Of a stretch of 64,000 bases of DNA, positions 8,160 to 16,142 are shown piece by piece. The notes below the pieces were generated by a model, which made no database searches, was not told the DNA's origin, and was given only the letters and a program-made list of their open reading frames with translations. Position 1 is the stretch's first letter. Each line of letters begins with the position of its first letter. A program made the position numbers and the translations under genes. This DNA is from Thermogemmatispora onikobensis. Lineage in GTDB: Bacteria > Chloroflexota > Ktedonobacteria > Ktedonobacterales > Ktedonobacteraceae. The stretch spans positions 62,001 through 126,000 of the forward strand of contig NZ_BDGT01000003.1 in assembly GCF_001748285.1 (NCBI RefSeq). The letters run 5' to 3'.

Positions 8160-8423
8160 TCACCAGTCGCCATACCCTTCATCGGAGAACTCCGTCACGG
8201 AAACAGGACGAGCCACCTTCTCTAGCGATTGCCGCTCTGCATCAACCCCATAAACCATTTCGATCCCTCCGGCAGCCGCCATGACTACAGCCCCCAGCAG
8301 GTAGCCGAAGAAGACATTGATGGCTTCGCCAGACTGGATCAGTAGACCAAACCAGCGGCTTGATAATATGCGGGCATCTGGCAACCAATACGTCGATTCT
8401 CTCAGCCCCGGTTTCAGCCCCCG
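8160..8423 (-). pseudogene. C-terminal remnant of an MFS-type transporter
   Basis: A minus-strand frame of 74 residues reads like the end of a membrane transporter: a hydrophobic helix (AINVFFGYLLGAVVMAAAGGIEMVYG) followed by DAERQSLEKVARP, the kind of short cytoplasmic tail seen in sugar-porter-like MFS proteins. It has no ATG start; the frame is open upstream only to about 8423, where a TAG closes it. The rest of a transporter is absent upstream. I read it as a decayed or truncated copy. Alternatively it is a small one-helix membrane protein started by TTG at 8384. The family link rests on recognition of the tail only. Confidence 0.4.
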
Positions 8424-8621
8424 CTATTGCTCTCGGACAGGCTCGTGAGCGTCTTTTCGGCACCAGCCGGGGTTTATCTATCTACTGCTTTCGTCTGTAG
8501 TCTGTGCAGTCTGCCTGCAATTTTATGGTATCATGTATACAAACAGACACGCTCGCCTCGCTCGTATGCAGGCCGGCTATTTCAGTCAGCCCACTGAAGG
8601 GCAAGGAGAAGAGACGCGCAT

Positions 8622-9068
8622 ATGAGCCACTCTCAAGGGGGAGATCAGCTTCCTGAGCTGAAGCTGAGCCAGGAGCAGCTGGCGGAGCTTCGCCAGCGCT
8701 ATGCCGAGCTGATTGGTTTTGTTCCCCCGCGTGTTCAAGCCCGAACCGATCTGCTAGCCCGCCTCGATCCCGACTTCCTTCTGCTCCAGGAAGAGATCCG
8801 CCGGCGCGCTATGTACCCCTCCTGCTTCGATACGAAGACAGCTCAGCTGATGCTCTTTGGCATGCTGCTGGTGCTGCTCTCCGATGCGGCTCATCTGCAT
8901 GCCCGCGCCGCCCGGCGCGCTGGCGCCACCTGGGAAGAACTCAACGCGGTGGTCAATCTGGCTTTTCTCTTCCGCGGGTTGCCCGCCGGCAACCTCGGCG
9001 CTCAAATTCTTCAGCAACTGGTCGCGGATGAGGACCAGCACGGTTCAAAGGAGTCGGAACCACGCTGA
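8622..9068 (+). CDS. Carboxymuconolactone decarboxylase / AhpD-like family protein
   Basis: A 148-residue small helical protein of the CMD family, whose members are decarboxylases of aromatic degradation or thiol-dependent peroxidases. The core (about residues 60-125) shows the family helices: D-x-K-T-A-Q-L, then A-A-H-L-H-A-R-A-A-R-R-A-G-A-T-W-E-E. The His-containing helix and the Gly-Ala-Thr turn are kept, but the C-x-x-C of AhpD is absent, which argues against a peroxidase role. AAGGAGAAG precedes the start. It lies about 170 bases before an extradiol dioxygenase gene on the same strand and may belong with it in degradation of an aromatic compound. Confidence 0.8.
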   Translation: MSHSQGGDQLPELKLSQEQLAELRQRYAELIGFVPPRVQARTDLLARLDPDFLLLQEEIRRRAMYPSCFDTKTAQLMLFGMLLVLLSDAAHLHARAARRAGATWEELNAVVNLAFLFRGLPAGNLGAQILQQLVADEDQHGSKESEPR

Positions 9069-9236
9069 TGCGACGCGAGACGGCAGAGCAGGAGATGAGC
9101 CTTGTCGGCCACAGGCACCGGTCTCTATTCCGCGCTGTGCTCAGCGACTGGGGCCTATCGCAGCCGCAGGCAAGGCCCGGGCCTGTTCTCCGCCGCGCTG
9201 CGCTGCAATGCCGCAACCAAGAGAGGAGATGGCCCC

Positions 9237-10250
9237 ATGACGGATTTTCAGGAGCCAATCAGGGACGTTGCCCACTTGGGCCATGTCGAGCTGCTTACCC
9301 CTCGACCTGCCGAGAGCCTCTGGTTCTTCACGGAGGTGCTCGGGATGACGGTGACCGACCGCCAGGGCCAGTCGGTCTACCTCCGCGCTTACGGCGATTA
9401 CGAGCACTGTACCCTCAAGTTGACTGAGGCCCCGCATGCCGGCCTCGGCCATGTCGGATGGCGCACAGTGAGCCCCCAGGCGCTGGAGCGACGCGCTCAG
9501 GCGCTGTCTTCTCAGGGCTACGGCCAGGGCTGGATCGATGGCGATGTCGGCCACGGACGCGCCTACCGCTTTACTGATCCCGATGGGCATGTCATGGAAC
9601 TGTACTATGAGGCCAAAAAATATCTGGCCTCGGCAGAGCTGCGCTCTCGCCTCTATAATCAGCCCCAGAAGTTCACCGGCCACGGTGTGGGCGTGAAGCG
9701 CATCGATCATGTGAACCTGATGTGCCACGATATCACTCCTAATCGCCTCTTCTTGCAGGAGCAGCTTGGGTTCCGCCTGCGCGAGCTGCTGCAGCCAGAG
9801 GAGAACGGCGTTGAGGAAGGGGCCTGGCTCAGTGTGACGCCGCTGACCCATGACATTGCTTACATGCGCGATTTCAGCGGCGCGCATGGGCGCCTGCATC
9901 ACCTCGCTTATTGGCTCGATAGTCGAGAGGAGGTGCTGCGCGCCGCCGATATTCTTGCTGAGCATGATATCTTTATTGAGGCCGGGCCTGCTCGCCATAA
10001 TGTCTCTCAGGCGTTCTTCCTCTATCTGTACGAGCCTGGCGGCAATCGGATCGAAGTCTACTCGGGCGGCTACCTCGCCTTTGCTCCCGATTGGGAGCCG
10101 ATCGTCTGGCGCCGCGAGCAGCGCGGGCGCGGCGTCTATTGGGGCGGCGCTTTGCCCGAGAGCTTTAAGACCTACGGGACGCCGGTCATCGAGCCTGTGC
10201 AGGCCGGCCAGGGTGAACAAACACCAGCTCCTGTCTTCGATCCGCTCTGA
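9237..10250 (+). CDS. Extradiol ring-cleavage dioxygenase (catechol 2,3-dioxygenase-like)
   Basis: A 337-residue two-domain vicinal-oxygen-chelate enzyme, expected to open a catechol ring next to the hydroxyl pair using Fe(II) and O2. Two betaalphabetabetabeta modules are visible, starting with HLGHVELLTPR and VKRIDHVNLMCHD. The C-terminal module carries the metal triad typical of type I extradiol enzymes: His158, one of His221/His222 (R-L-H-H-L-A-Y-W) and Glu273 (N-R-I-E-V-Y-S-G-G). Length and spacing match catechol 2,3-dioxygenases. The start at 9237 has GGAGAT seven bases upstream; the frame extends to 9102 without support. It lies between a CMD-family gene and a MetE-like methyltransferase, which could form an aromatic-ring or methoxyaromatic degradation set. 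Confidence 0.9.
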   Translation: MTDFQEPIRDVAHLGHVELLTPRPAESLWFFTEVLGMTVTDRQGQSVYLRAYGDYEHCTLKLTEAPHAGLGHVGWRTVSPQALERRAQALSSQGYGQGWIDGDVGHGRAYRFTDPDGHVMELYYEAKKYLASAELRSRLYNQPQKFTGHGVGVKRIDHVNLMCHDITPNRLFLQEQLGFRLRELLQPEENGVEEGAWLSVTPLTHDIAYMRDFSGAHGRLHHLAYWLDSREEVLRAADILAEHDIFIEAGPARHNVSQAFFLYLYEPGGNRIEVYSGGYLAFAPDWEPIVWRREQRGRGVYWGGALPESFKTYGTPVIEPVQAGQGEQTPAPVFDPL

Positions 10251-10256
10251 CCTGCG

Positions 10257-10277
10257 GCGAGAGTATCCTGCTCTCGC
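10257..10277 (+). terminator. Hairpin directly after the dioxygenase gene
   Basis: GCGAGAG-TATCCTG-CTCTCGC, a perfect 7-bp stem, begins seven bases after the stop codon. It lacks a T-run, so the terminator role is tentative. Confidence 0.45.
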
Positions 10278-10676
10278 TTCGCCACGCCCGGCCCAGCCGG
10301 CGGCCATGTCACTGATCTCCATCGGTTCCTGCCTGGAGCGCCCGCGCCAACCAATGACTGGGCGTGCTACTTGCTCCAGGACCGCACCGTCTCTCAATCG
10401 GGCCTCACAAGACAGGACCTGATGCGACGGTTGCTCCCCCGCCGCTCAGGTCAGGTCGAGATGTTGTTTGTTGGCTGTTCGCCTTTTCGCGTTCGCCAGC
10501 CAGGCCCCAGCCCAGAGGACCAGCAGACCAGCAGCAGGTATGAGAGAGCCACAGCCCCCGCCAGGGTGTAGCCTGGCCAAGATAGCTGGCAAACCCCGCC
10601 CTCTTGATCACGGCTGCCCGCCAGAGGGAGAGGAACCAGCCAGGCGATGCGAAGTGCATGAAGAAGGAGATGCGCA
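10278..10676 (+). other. Intergenic region, nothing recognised
   Basis: About 400 bases between the dioxygenase and the methyltransferase genes. I looked for SAM, cobalamin and T-box leader features and saw none. No promoter of good quality was found. Confidence 0.4.
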
Positions 10677-11759
10677 ATGGCCTACCATAGCGAAGTTATC
10701 GGCAGCTTGCTACGTCCCCCCTATCTCCATCAGGCACGTCAACAGCTAGAGGAGGGAGCGATCAGCGCCGCTGAATTTAAGACGATTGAGGACCGGGCCG
10801 TCGATGAGGCGATCGCGCTGCAGGAGGAGGCCGGCATCGAGGTGATTACCGATGGAGAGCAGCGGCGCTATGCCTTCTTCGGCCATCTCATCGAGGCCCT
10901 CGATGGCTTTGATAAGTATGGCGGCTGGGCTATTCCTTTCCGCGATGAGAGCGGTGAGGAGTTAGTTATGCGCCGTCCGGTGGTGGTGGATCGCTTGCGC
11001 TGGCGTCGCAATATGTGCAGCGAAGAATGGGTCTATCTGCGTGCGCACAAGAAGCACGCGGGTAAGGTGACCATGATTAGCGCCCAGCAGGCGGCAGCCT
11101 ACTACGATCCCGAGAAATCAAAGGGCGCTTACCCTACGCTCGATGCGTATCTCGCCGATATCGTGGATATCTCGCGCCGCGAAGTCGAGGAGCTGATCCG
11201 CCTGGGTTGTACTTATATCCAGATCGATGCCCCTCAGTACGCCGCTTTGCTCGATCCGCAGATCCGCGAGGGCTATCGTCAGCGTGGCAACGATCCTGAG
11301 AAGCTGATCGATCGCTGCATCGAGCTGGATAACGCTATCATCGACGGCCACCCGGGGATTACCTTCGGTATCCATATCTGCCGCGGCAACAATCAAAGCA
11401 AGTTTTATGCCAGCGGCGACTATGGACCGATCGCACGCATTTTCCAGAAGACGCATTTCCAGCGGTTCTTGCTGGAGTATGACGATGAGCGCTCGGGCGG
11501 CTTTGAGCCACTGCGCCACATGCCAGAGGACCGCTTCGTGGTCTTGGGCCTGGTGACAACCAAGAAGCCGCAGCTGGAGAGTCGCGATGAGCTGCGTCGG
11601 CGCATCGAGGAGGCGGCGCGCTATATCCCGTTGGAGCGCCTGGCACTTAGCCCACAGTGCGGCTTCGCTTCTACGATCGAGGGAAATCGTCTCTCATTGG
11701 AAGACCAGCGCCAGAAGCTGGAATTGGTGGCGAGCGTGGCCCGCGAGGTCTGGGGCTAA
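10677..11759 (+). CDS. MetE C-terminal-domain methyltransferase
   Basis: A 360-residue protein equal to the catalytic C-terminal half of cobalamin-independent methionine synthase. It lacks the N-terminal half of a full MetE (about 750 residues). The barrel begins with YHSEVIGSLLRP, then E-x-x-x-G-I-E-V-I-T-D-G-E. The zinc-site motifs are present: H-I-C-R-G-N near residue 239 and S-P-Q-C-G-F-A-S near residue 325. The family moves methyl groups to thiols. Stand-alone members can take the methyl from corrinoid proteins or other donors, so methionine synthesis is not certain. AGGAGATG precedes the start. The neighbouring ring-cleavage dioxygenase suggests a possible link to O-demethylation of aromatics. 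Confidence 0.85.
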   Translation: MAYHSEVIGSLLRPPYLHQARQQLEEGAISAAEFKTIEDRAVDEAIALQEEAGIEVITDGEQRRYAFFGHLIEALDGFDKYGGWAIPFRDESGEELVMRRPVVVDRLRWRRNMCSEEWVYLRAHKKHAGKVTMISAQQAAAYYDPEKSKGAYPTLDAYLADIVDISRREVEELIRLGCTYIQIDAPQYAALLDPQIREGYRQRGNDPEKLIDRCIELDNAIIDGHPGITFGIHICRGNNQSKFYASGDYGPIARIFQKTHFQRFLLEYDDERSGGFEPLRHMPEDRFVVLGLVTTKKPQLESRDELRRRIEEAARYIPLERLALSPQCGFASTIEGNRLSLEDQRQKLELVASVAREVWG

Positions 11760-12193
11760 GCCACCAGGCAGGTAAAGATCGCTGCGGACGTTTCGCACTG
11801 CTCTTCTTCCTCTCCCAGCCAGGCGACGACGGGCCAGGAGCCGGAAAGAAGGATGGCCTATATCCCTCCTGACCCGTCGTTGCTGCCCTGCCCGTTCTTG
11901 ATGACCTGCCTAGCCCAGGCGTGAGAGTAGCTCCTCCGCCGAAGCTCAACTCCTCTTCCTCCTTCATCACGAGCAGCCTTCCCTCTGACTCCACCTGCCA
12001 GAGCTGGCGCACAGGTGAGACAGGCCCATTCTTTGAGAGAATCCTGAGACACACCCCCGAGCCCCTGCCTCTTTTTTGACCGTTCTCAGGCTATACTGGT
12101 CTTTGTCGAGGATAGGTAATGGCATGGCAGCAGTGGAGAGAGCAGTGGTTTCGCCTGCCTCTGCTGCCTTGCCACGGCGGGAGGCGCTATATC
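11760..12193. other. Intergenic region before the kdp locus, with a strong inverted repeat
   Basis: About 430 bases. ACGACGGGCCAGGAG (11826-11840) and CTCCTGACCCGTCGT (11866-11880) form a 15-bp stem with one G-T pair and a 25-base loop, probably the 3' end structure of the methyltransferase transcript. TATACT at 12092-12097 lies about 100 bases before kdpE and could be a -10 box, but TTGACC upstream is only ten bases away, too close for a standard promoter. Confidence 0.5.
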
Positions 12194-12919
12194 ATGGCGA
12201 GCTTTGGGGCCACTATTCTGGTGGTCGAGGATGAGCCGGAACTGGCCGGCGCTCTGGAGCGCAGCCTGGTTGCTCACGGCTACCAGGTTCTGAGTACCGG
12301 CAGCGGTGAGGAAGCGCTGGCGCTGTTCGCTCGCATTCATCCTGACCTCGTGCTGCTCGATTTGCTGTTGCCCGACGTGAGTGGCCTGGAGGTCTGTCGA
12401 CGTATCAGAGTCGTTTCGGCGACGCCGATTATCGTGCTCTCGGTGAAAAATAGCGAGCACGACAAGGTGGAGGCCCTGGATTTGGGAGCCGACGACTATG
12501 TGGCCAAGCCCTTCGGAATCGCTGAGGTGCTGGCCCGTATCCGCGTGGCTTTGCGCCGGGTGGAGCGACAACACGGAGACGCCACGGAGGGACAGGTACG
12601 TATCGGGCCTCTGGTGGTCGACCTGGGAAGTCATCGTGTTCTGCTCAATGGGCACGATATAGCCCTGACCCCTACCGAGTATGAGCTATTGAGGATCTTT
12701 GTGACACATCGTGGTAAGCTGCTGACCCGCCAGATGCTCCTGCAAATGCTCTGGGGTGCCGCCTCGCATGATCGTATGCACAGCCTCCATGTCTATGTGG
12801 CACAGCTCCGCCAGAAGATCGAGCCTCGTCCCAATGAGCCACGCTTGATCCTGACTATTCCTGGGGTGGGCTACCGCTTCAGCGACGAGGTCGAGGCTGC
12901 TCGCGAGCTTGATTCTTGA
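12194..12919 (+). CDS. kdpE: Response regulator of the Kdp system (OmpR family)
   Basis: A 241-residue two-component response regulator, expected to control transcription of the kdp genes. The receiver domain (residues 7-120) has the acidic pocket V-E-D-E-P at 11-15, the phosphate-accepting Asp56 (LLDLLLPDVSG) and Lys105 (YVAKPF). The C-terminal winged helix (about 140-235) contains LTPTEYELL and GVGYRF, as in OmpR/KdpE. The start at 12194 follows GGGAGG; the frame is open from 12119 without support. The name rests on its place before kdpFABC. No histidine kinase is encoded nearby, so how it is phosphorylated is not explained by the locus. Confidence 0.88.
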   Translation: MASFGATILVVEDEPELAGALERSLVAHGYQVLSTGSGEEALALFARIHPDLVLLDLLLPDVSGLEVCRRIRVVSATPIIVLSVKNSEHDKVEALDLGADDYVAKPFGIAEVLARIRVALRRVERQHGDATEGQVRIGPLVVDLGSHRVLLNGHDIALTPTEYELLRIFVTHRGKLLTRQMLLQMLWGAASHDRMHSLHVYVAQLRQKIEPRPNEPRLILTIPGVGYRFSDEVEAARELDS

Positions 12920-13110
12920 AAGCCTTGAGTTTGTCTTGAGGCATTGCCCCGCTCTCTGGAGAAAAGTTTGAGCAAAGTGAGCCAAACTCGGAACGCATCC
13001 TGAGCGTTCTTGCTCTACACTGTGGCTGAGAGCAAGTCGAAGTAGTGCTGTGCCAGGACTTCGCTATCGTCGGCGATGGCGAGGCCGAAGAAGGGAAGGA
13101 ACAGATCAAG

Positions 13111-13611
13111 ATGACTCGACGCTGGCTCCTCCCTTTTAGCTGGGAGGTCAATGTAGAGGCAATCGATGCCATCGTGCGTCTCGCCGCGCTGGAGGGCGCA
13201 AGCTTGATCGCGCTCTCTTTGCTGCCAGGCACGATGATACACTCACCCCAGCGCCTGCGCGCTGAGTATTGGCAGCAATCGCAGGATTTTCTGGAGGTGG
13301 TGCGCTGGAAGCGCCAGCGCTACGGGGTCCAGGGCGAAGCCTACGAGCTAGTGAGTGAGGACCCCGGACAAAGCATTGTGAGCTTTGCTTACGAGTTCGC
13401 CTGTGATCGGGTGCTTGTCATTCGCCGCCGGTATGGCGATGCGTTGTTGCCCGCTTCACAGGTCCAGCGACTTTTGCGCGAGCGCCTGGTGCCCCTGATG
13501 CTTTTGTATTGGCCGGAGCAGTCCGCCGATCTCTCGCTTGTGCAACGGCTCCGCTCCTGGCTGCAAACCCACAGGCCCAAACCGCTGGCGCGCCTTGGTA
13601 GCGCTCGTTGA
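13111..13611 (+). CDS. Usp-like protein of the kdp locus
   Basis: A 166-residue protein with the look of a universal-stress-protein fold. It begins with a strand followed by AIDAIVRLAALEGASLIALSLLPG, close to the first strand-helix-strand of Usp domains, and later has ITVLVI-like strand FACDRVLVIRRRYGD and ERLVPLMLLYWP. The Usp ATP motif G-2x-G-9x-G-(S/T) is not evident, so nucleotide binding is doubtful. Full-length KdpD has a Usp domain in the middle, and the KdpD of this locus also keeps one, so this may be a second sensor part for the same system. GGGAAGGAAC precedes the start. The family call is moderate. Confidence 0.55.
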   Translation: MTRRWLLPFSWEVNVEAIDAIVRLAALEGASLIALSLLPGTMIHSPQRLRAEYWQQSQDFLEVVRWKRQRYGVQGEAYELVSEDPGQSIVSFAYEFACDRVLVIRRRYGDALLPASQVQRLLRERLVPLMLLYWPEQSADLSLVQRLRSWLQTHRPKPLARLGSAR

Positions 13612-13677
13612 AGAACAGAGCCGCCCATGACTCGTCAACTCCGTTACGCTCGATAGAGTAGAGGGGTATATCCAGCG

Positions 13678-14160
13678 ATGAAATCAGGGAATATCGTGAT
13701 TGCGACAGGTGATGCATTCCTCGGCCCGCTGTTGCAGCGGGCGCTGCAGGCTCAGGGCTATGAGACCGTACTGTGCACTCGCGCGGCGGCAGCTCTGGCT
13801 CTGCTGGCTGCACGAAGGCCCGTTTTGCTGATTGTCGATCAGGCTTTGAGCGACGATACTGGCTGGGGTCTGCTCCGTCAAGCCCGCGCGCATGACCTGC
13901 TCGCTCCACACCTTACGGATCAGGGCGACTCCTGTCTCCCTGTCATCCTGTTGTCTGCTAATCCTCTCCAGACGCGGCCTAGCCCCGAGTTGCGTCCGTT
14001 CGCTTGCCTGCCCCGTATCTGCCCACTCGGCGCCGTGCTGCGGCTGGTAGCACAGGCTTATGGCCTGAAAAAGCAGGAAAGGGGAGAGGAGGGACAGGCC
14101 GGCCAGAGTGCCCCAACTCACGAGGTAAGGCTTCCAGGAGAGGAGAAGCTCTATGCTTGA
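13678..14160 (+). CDS. Stand-alone receiver-like protein of the kdp locus
   Basis: A 160-residue protein with a receiver-type fold and no output domain. It has IVIATGDAFLGPLLQRALQAQGYETVLC, then LLIVDQALSDDTGWGLLRQAR with a candidate acceptor Asp54, then PVILLSANP in place of the usual strand with Ser/Thr. The first acidic pair is reduced (G-D at 11-12) and the conserved Lys is not seen (LPRICPLG in its place), so it may be a degenerate receiver that binds without phosphotransfer. The C-terminal 30 residues are charged. Its stop codon overlaps the start of the next small gene by eight bases, which indicates translational coupling to the kdp structural genes. Confidence 0.65.
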   Translation: MKSGNIVIATGDAFLGPLLQRALQAQGYETVLCTRAAAALALLAARRPVLLIVDQALSDDTGWGLLRQARAHDLLAPHLTDQGDSCLPVILLSANPLQTRPSPELRPFACLPRICPLGAVLRLVAQAYGLKKQERGEEGQAGQSAPTHEVRLPGEEKLYA

Positions 14161-14236
14161 TGTCGTGATTGTTCTGGTGACGCTGTGCATGTTCTTGCTT
14201 TTCGTCGGCTTCACAGTAGCCTGCGAGCGCTTGTGA
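14153..14236 (+). CDS. 27-residue membrane microprotein upstream of kdpF
   Basis: An open frame of 27 codons starting with ATG 14153 and preceded by AGGAGAGGAGAAG, a very strong ribosome site. The product is one hydrophobic helix (VVIVLVTLCMFLLFVGFTVA) ending in the polar tail C-E-R-L. It overlaps the preceding receiver-like gene by eight bases and lies 36 bases before kdpF, so it is certainly inside the transcript. It is not KdpF, which follows with its own typical sequence. From memory, similar tiny frames ending in C-E-R-L or C-D-R-like tails precede kdpF in other bacteria, but I cannot verify this here. A role in the KdpFABC complex is inference. Confidence 0.65.
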   Translation: MLDVVIVLVTLCMFLLFVGFTVACERL

Positions 14237-14272
14237 ACAGGTTTCCATGATCTACCTAAAAGGAGCGTCTCG

Positions 14273-14368
14273 ATGAATACACCTCTGGAATACCTGCTGA
14301 CTGGTTTGAGTGCCCTGCTGCTGTTGATCTACCTGGTCATCGCTCTACTGAAGCCGGAACGCTTCTAA
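14273..14368 (+). CDS. kdpF: K+-transporting ATPase subunit KdpF
   Basis: A 31-residue single-helix membrane peptide, the small stabilising subunit of the high-affinity K+ pump KdpFABC. The helix LTGLSALLLLIYLVIALL is followed by the family's terminal signature K-P-E-R-F (K-P-E-x-F in most members). AAAAGGAG lies six bases before the ATG. It is followed 34 bases later by kdpA. It is often missed in annotation because of its size. Confidence 0.9.
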   Translation: MNTPLEYLLTGLSALLLLIYLVIALLKPERF

Positions 14369-14402
14369 GCAGCTCACTCATCTATAGAGGATGGCATTTG
14401 CG

Positions 14403-16139
14403 ATGTCCATTACGCTCAATAGCCTTCTACAGATTGCTCTCTTTGTAGCACTTGTTTTGGCGCTCACGAAGCCGCTTGGCCTCTATATGACTAGGGTCTT
14501 CAACGGTGAGCGCACCTGGCTGTCGCCGGTCTTTGCTCCGTTAGAGCGCTTCATCTACCGCGCCAGCGGTATTGATCCCCAGCGGGAGCAACGCTGGACC
14601 GGCTATGTGATCGCCATGCTGGCCTTTAATCTGGCTGGCATGCTCCTGCTCTATGGGCTGGAGCGCACGCAACAATGGCTGCCGCTCAATCCGGCGCATC
14701 TGGGGCCGGTGGAGCCGCAGCTGGCGTTCAATACAGCTGCCAGCTTTACGACCAACACAAACTGGCAGAATTACGCCGGCGAGCAGACCATGAGTTACCT
14801 GACTCAGATGGCTGGCCTGGCTTACCATAACTTTGTCTCGGCGGCCACTGGCATGGCTTTGGCTGTGGCCCTGGTGCGTAGCCTGGCACGCCGCAGCGCC
14901 GAGCAGCTTGGCAATTTCTGGGTCGATCTGACGCGTGCTACCCTCTATATCCTGCTGCCGATCTGCCTGGTCGGGGCCCTGGTATTGGTTTCGCAGGGCG
15001 TGGTCCAGAATTTCAATGCTTACACGGTCGTCCATACCCTCGATGGCGGCCTGCAGGTCATTGCTCAGGGACCGGTCGCTTCCCAGGAGATCATCAAGGA
15101 GCTGGGCACGAACGGGGGCGGTTTCTTCAACGCTAATTCTGCCCACCCTTATGAGAATCCAACCGCTCTGACTAACCTGATCGAGATGCTGGCCATCATT
15201 GGCATCGGCGCCGGCATGTTTTACATGTTCGGGCGCATGGTCGGCGACACCCGGCAAGGCTGGGCTTTGTGGGCGGCTTCGGCCATCATCTTCATTCTGG
15301 CCCTGGCCGTAGCCCTACCCGCCGAGCAGGGCGGCAACCCTCTGCTAGCGCATCTGGGGGTCAACCAGCAGGCTTCCGCTCTGCAGCCCGGCGGCAACAT
15401 GGAGGGCAAGGAGGTGCGCTTCGGCATTACAGACTCCGTGCTCTTTACGGTAACGACGACGGCTACTTCCTGCGGCGCGGTCAATAGCTTTCTCGATAGC
15501 TATACGCCACTCGGCGGCATGATCCCGCTGGCCAATATCGCCCTGGGCGAGGTGATCTTCGGCGGCGTCGGCTCCGGTCTCTATGGCATGCTGATGTTTG
15601 CCATTCTGACGGTCTTCATCGCCGGGCTGATGGTGGGACGCACACCCGAGTATCTCGGCAAGAAGATCGAGCGTAAGGAGGTCATGATGGCTGCCCTGGC
15701 GCTGCTGATTGGCCCGGCTACGATTCTGGGCTTCGCCGCTCTGGCCAGTGTCTTGCCCCAGGGCCTGGCATCGCTGACGACTAATGCCGGTCCGCACGGC
15801 CTCTCGGAAATCCTCTATCTGTATACCTCTTCGAATGGCAACAACGGGTCGGCCTTCGCCGGCCTGGCTGGCAATACGCCTTTCTACAATTGGACCGGGG
15901 CTTTTGCTATGCTGATCGGGCGTTTCGCCTTCTTGATCCCTGTTCTGGCCTTTGGCGGCTCGCTTGTCGGGAAGCGCGTGGTGCCCGCTGGACCAGGAAC
16001 CTTCCCAACGACGGGACCGCTCTTTGTCTCGCTGCTGGTAGGGGTCATCCTGATCGTGGGTGCCTTAACCTACTTCCCGGCCTATGCCCTCGGACCCATT
16101 GTTGAACACTTGCTGATGCTGGCAGGAAGGACCTTCTGA
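14403..16139 (+). CDS. kdpA: K+-transporting ATPase subunit KdpA
   Basis: A 578-residue membrane protein that forms the K+ selectivity pathway of the Kdp pump. About ten hydrophobic segments are present. The four pore-loop regions related to K+ channel filters are visible: [41 protein letters not shown] and [14 protein letters not shown] chose ATG 14403 because AGAGGAT lies ten bases upstream; ATG 14391, four codons earlier, abuts that site and is less likely. The length is slightly above the usual 555-565. It is followed three bases later by kdpB, so the two are translated from one message. Confidence 0.97.
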   Translation: MSITLNSLLQIALFVALVLALTKPLGLYMTRVFNGERTWLSPVFAPLERFIYRASGIDPQREQRWTGYVIAMLAFNLAGMLLLYGLERTQQWLPLNPAHLGPVEPQLAFNTAASFTTNTNWQNYAGEQTMSYLTQMAGLAYHNFVSAATGMALAVALVRSLARRSAEQLGNFWVDLTRATLYILLPICLVGALVLVSQGVVQNFNAYTVVHTLDGGLQVIAQGPVASQEIIKELGTNGGGFFNANSAHPYENPTALTNLIEMLAIIGIGAGMFYMFGRMVGDTRQGWALWAASAIIFILALAVALPAEQGGNPLLAHLGVNQQASALQPGGNMEGKEVRFGITDSVLFTVTTTATSCGAVNSFLDSYTPLGGMIPLANIALGEVIFGGVGSGLYGMLMFAILTVFIAGLMVGRTPEYLGKKIERKEVMMAALALLIGPATILGFAALASVLPQGLASLTTNAGPHGLSEILYLYTSSNGNNGSAFAGLAGNTPFYNWTGAFAMLIGRFAFLIPVLAFGGSLVGKRVVPAGPGTFPTTGPLFVSLLVGVILIVGALTYFPAYALGPIVEHLLMLAGRTF

Positions 16140-16142
16140 AGA

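Noticed and set aside
9141-10397. Long open frame on the minus strand over the dioxygenase gene
   Set aside because: It is the mirror frame of a well-supported gene with metal-ligand motifs and has no ribosome site or domain.
10278-10676. SAM or cobalamin riboswitch before the MetE-like gene
   Set aside because: No conserved riboswitch core or terminator pair could be recognised in this stretch.
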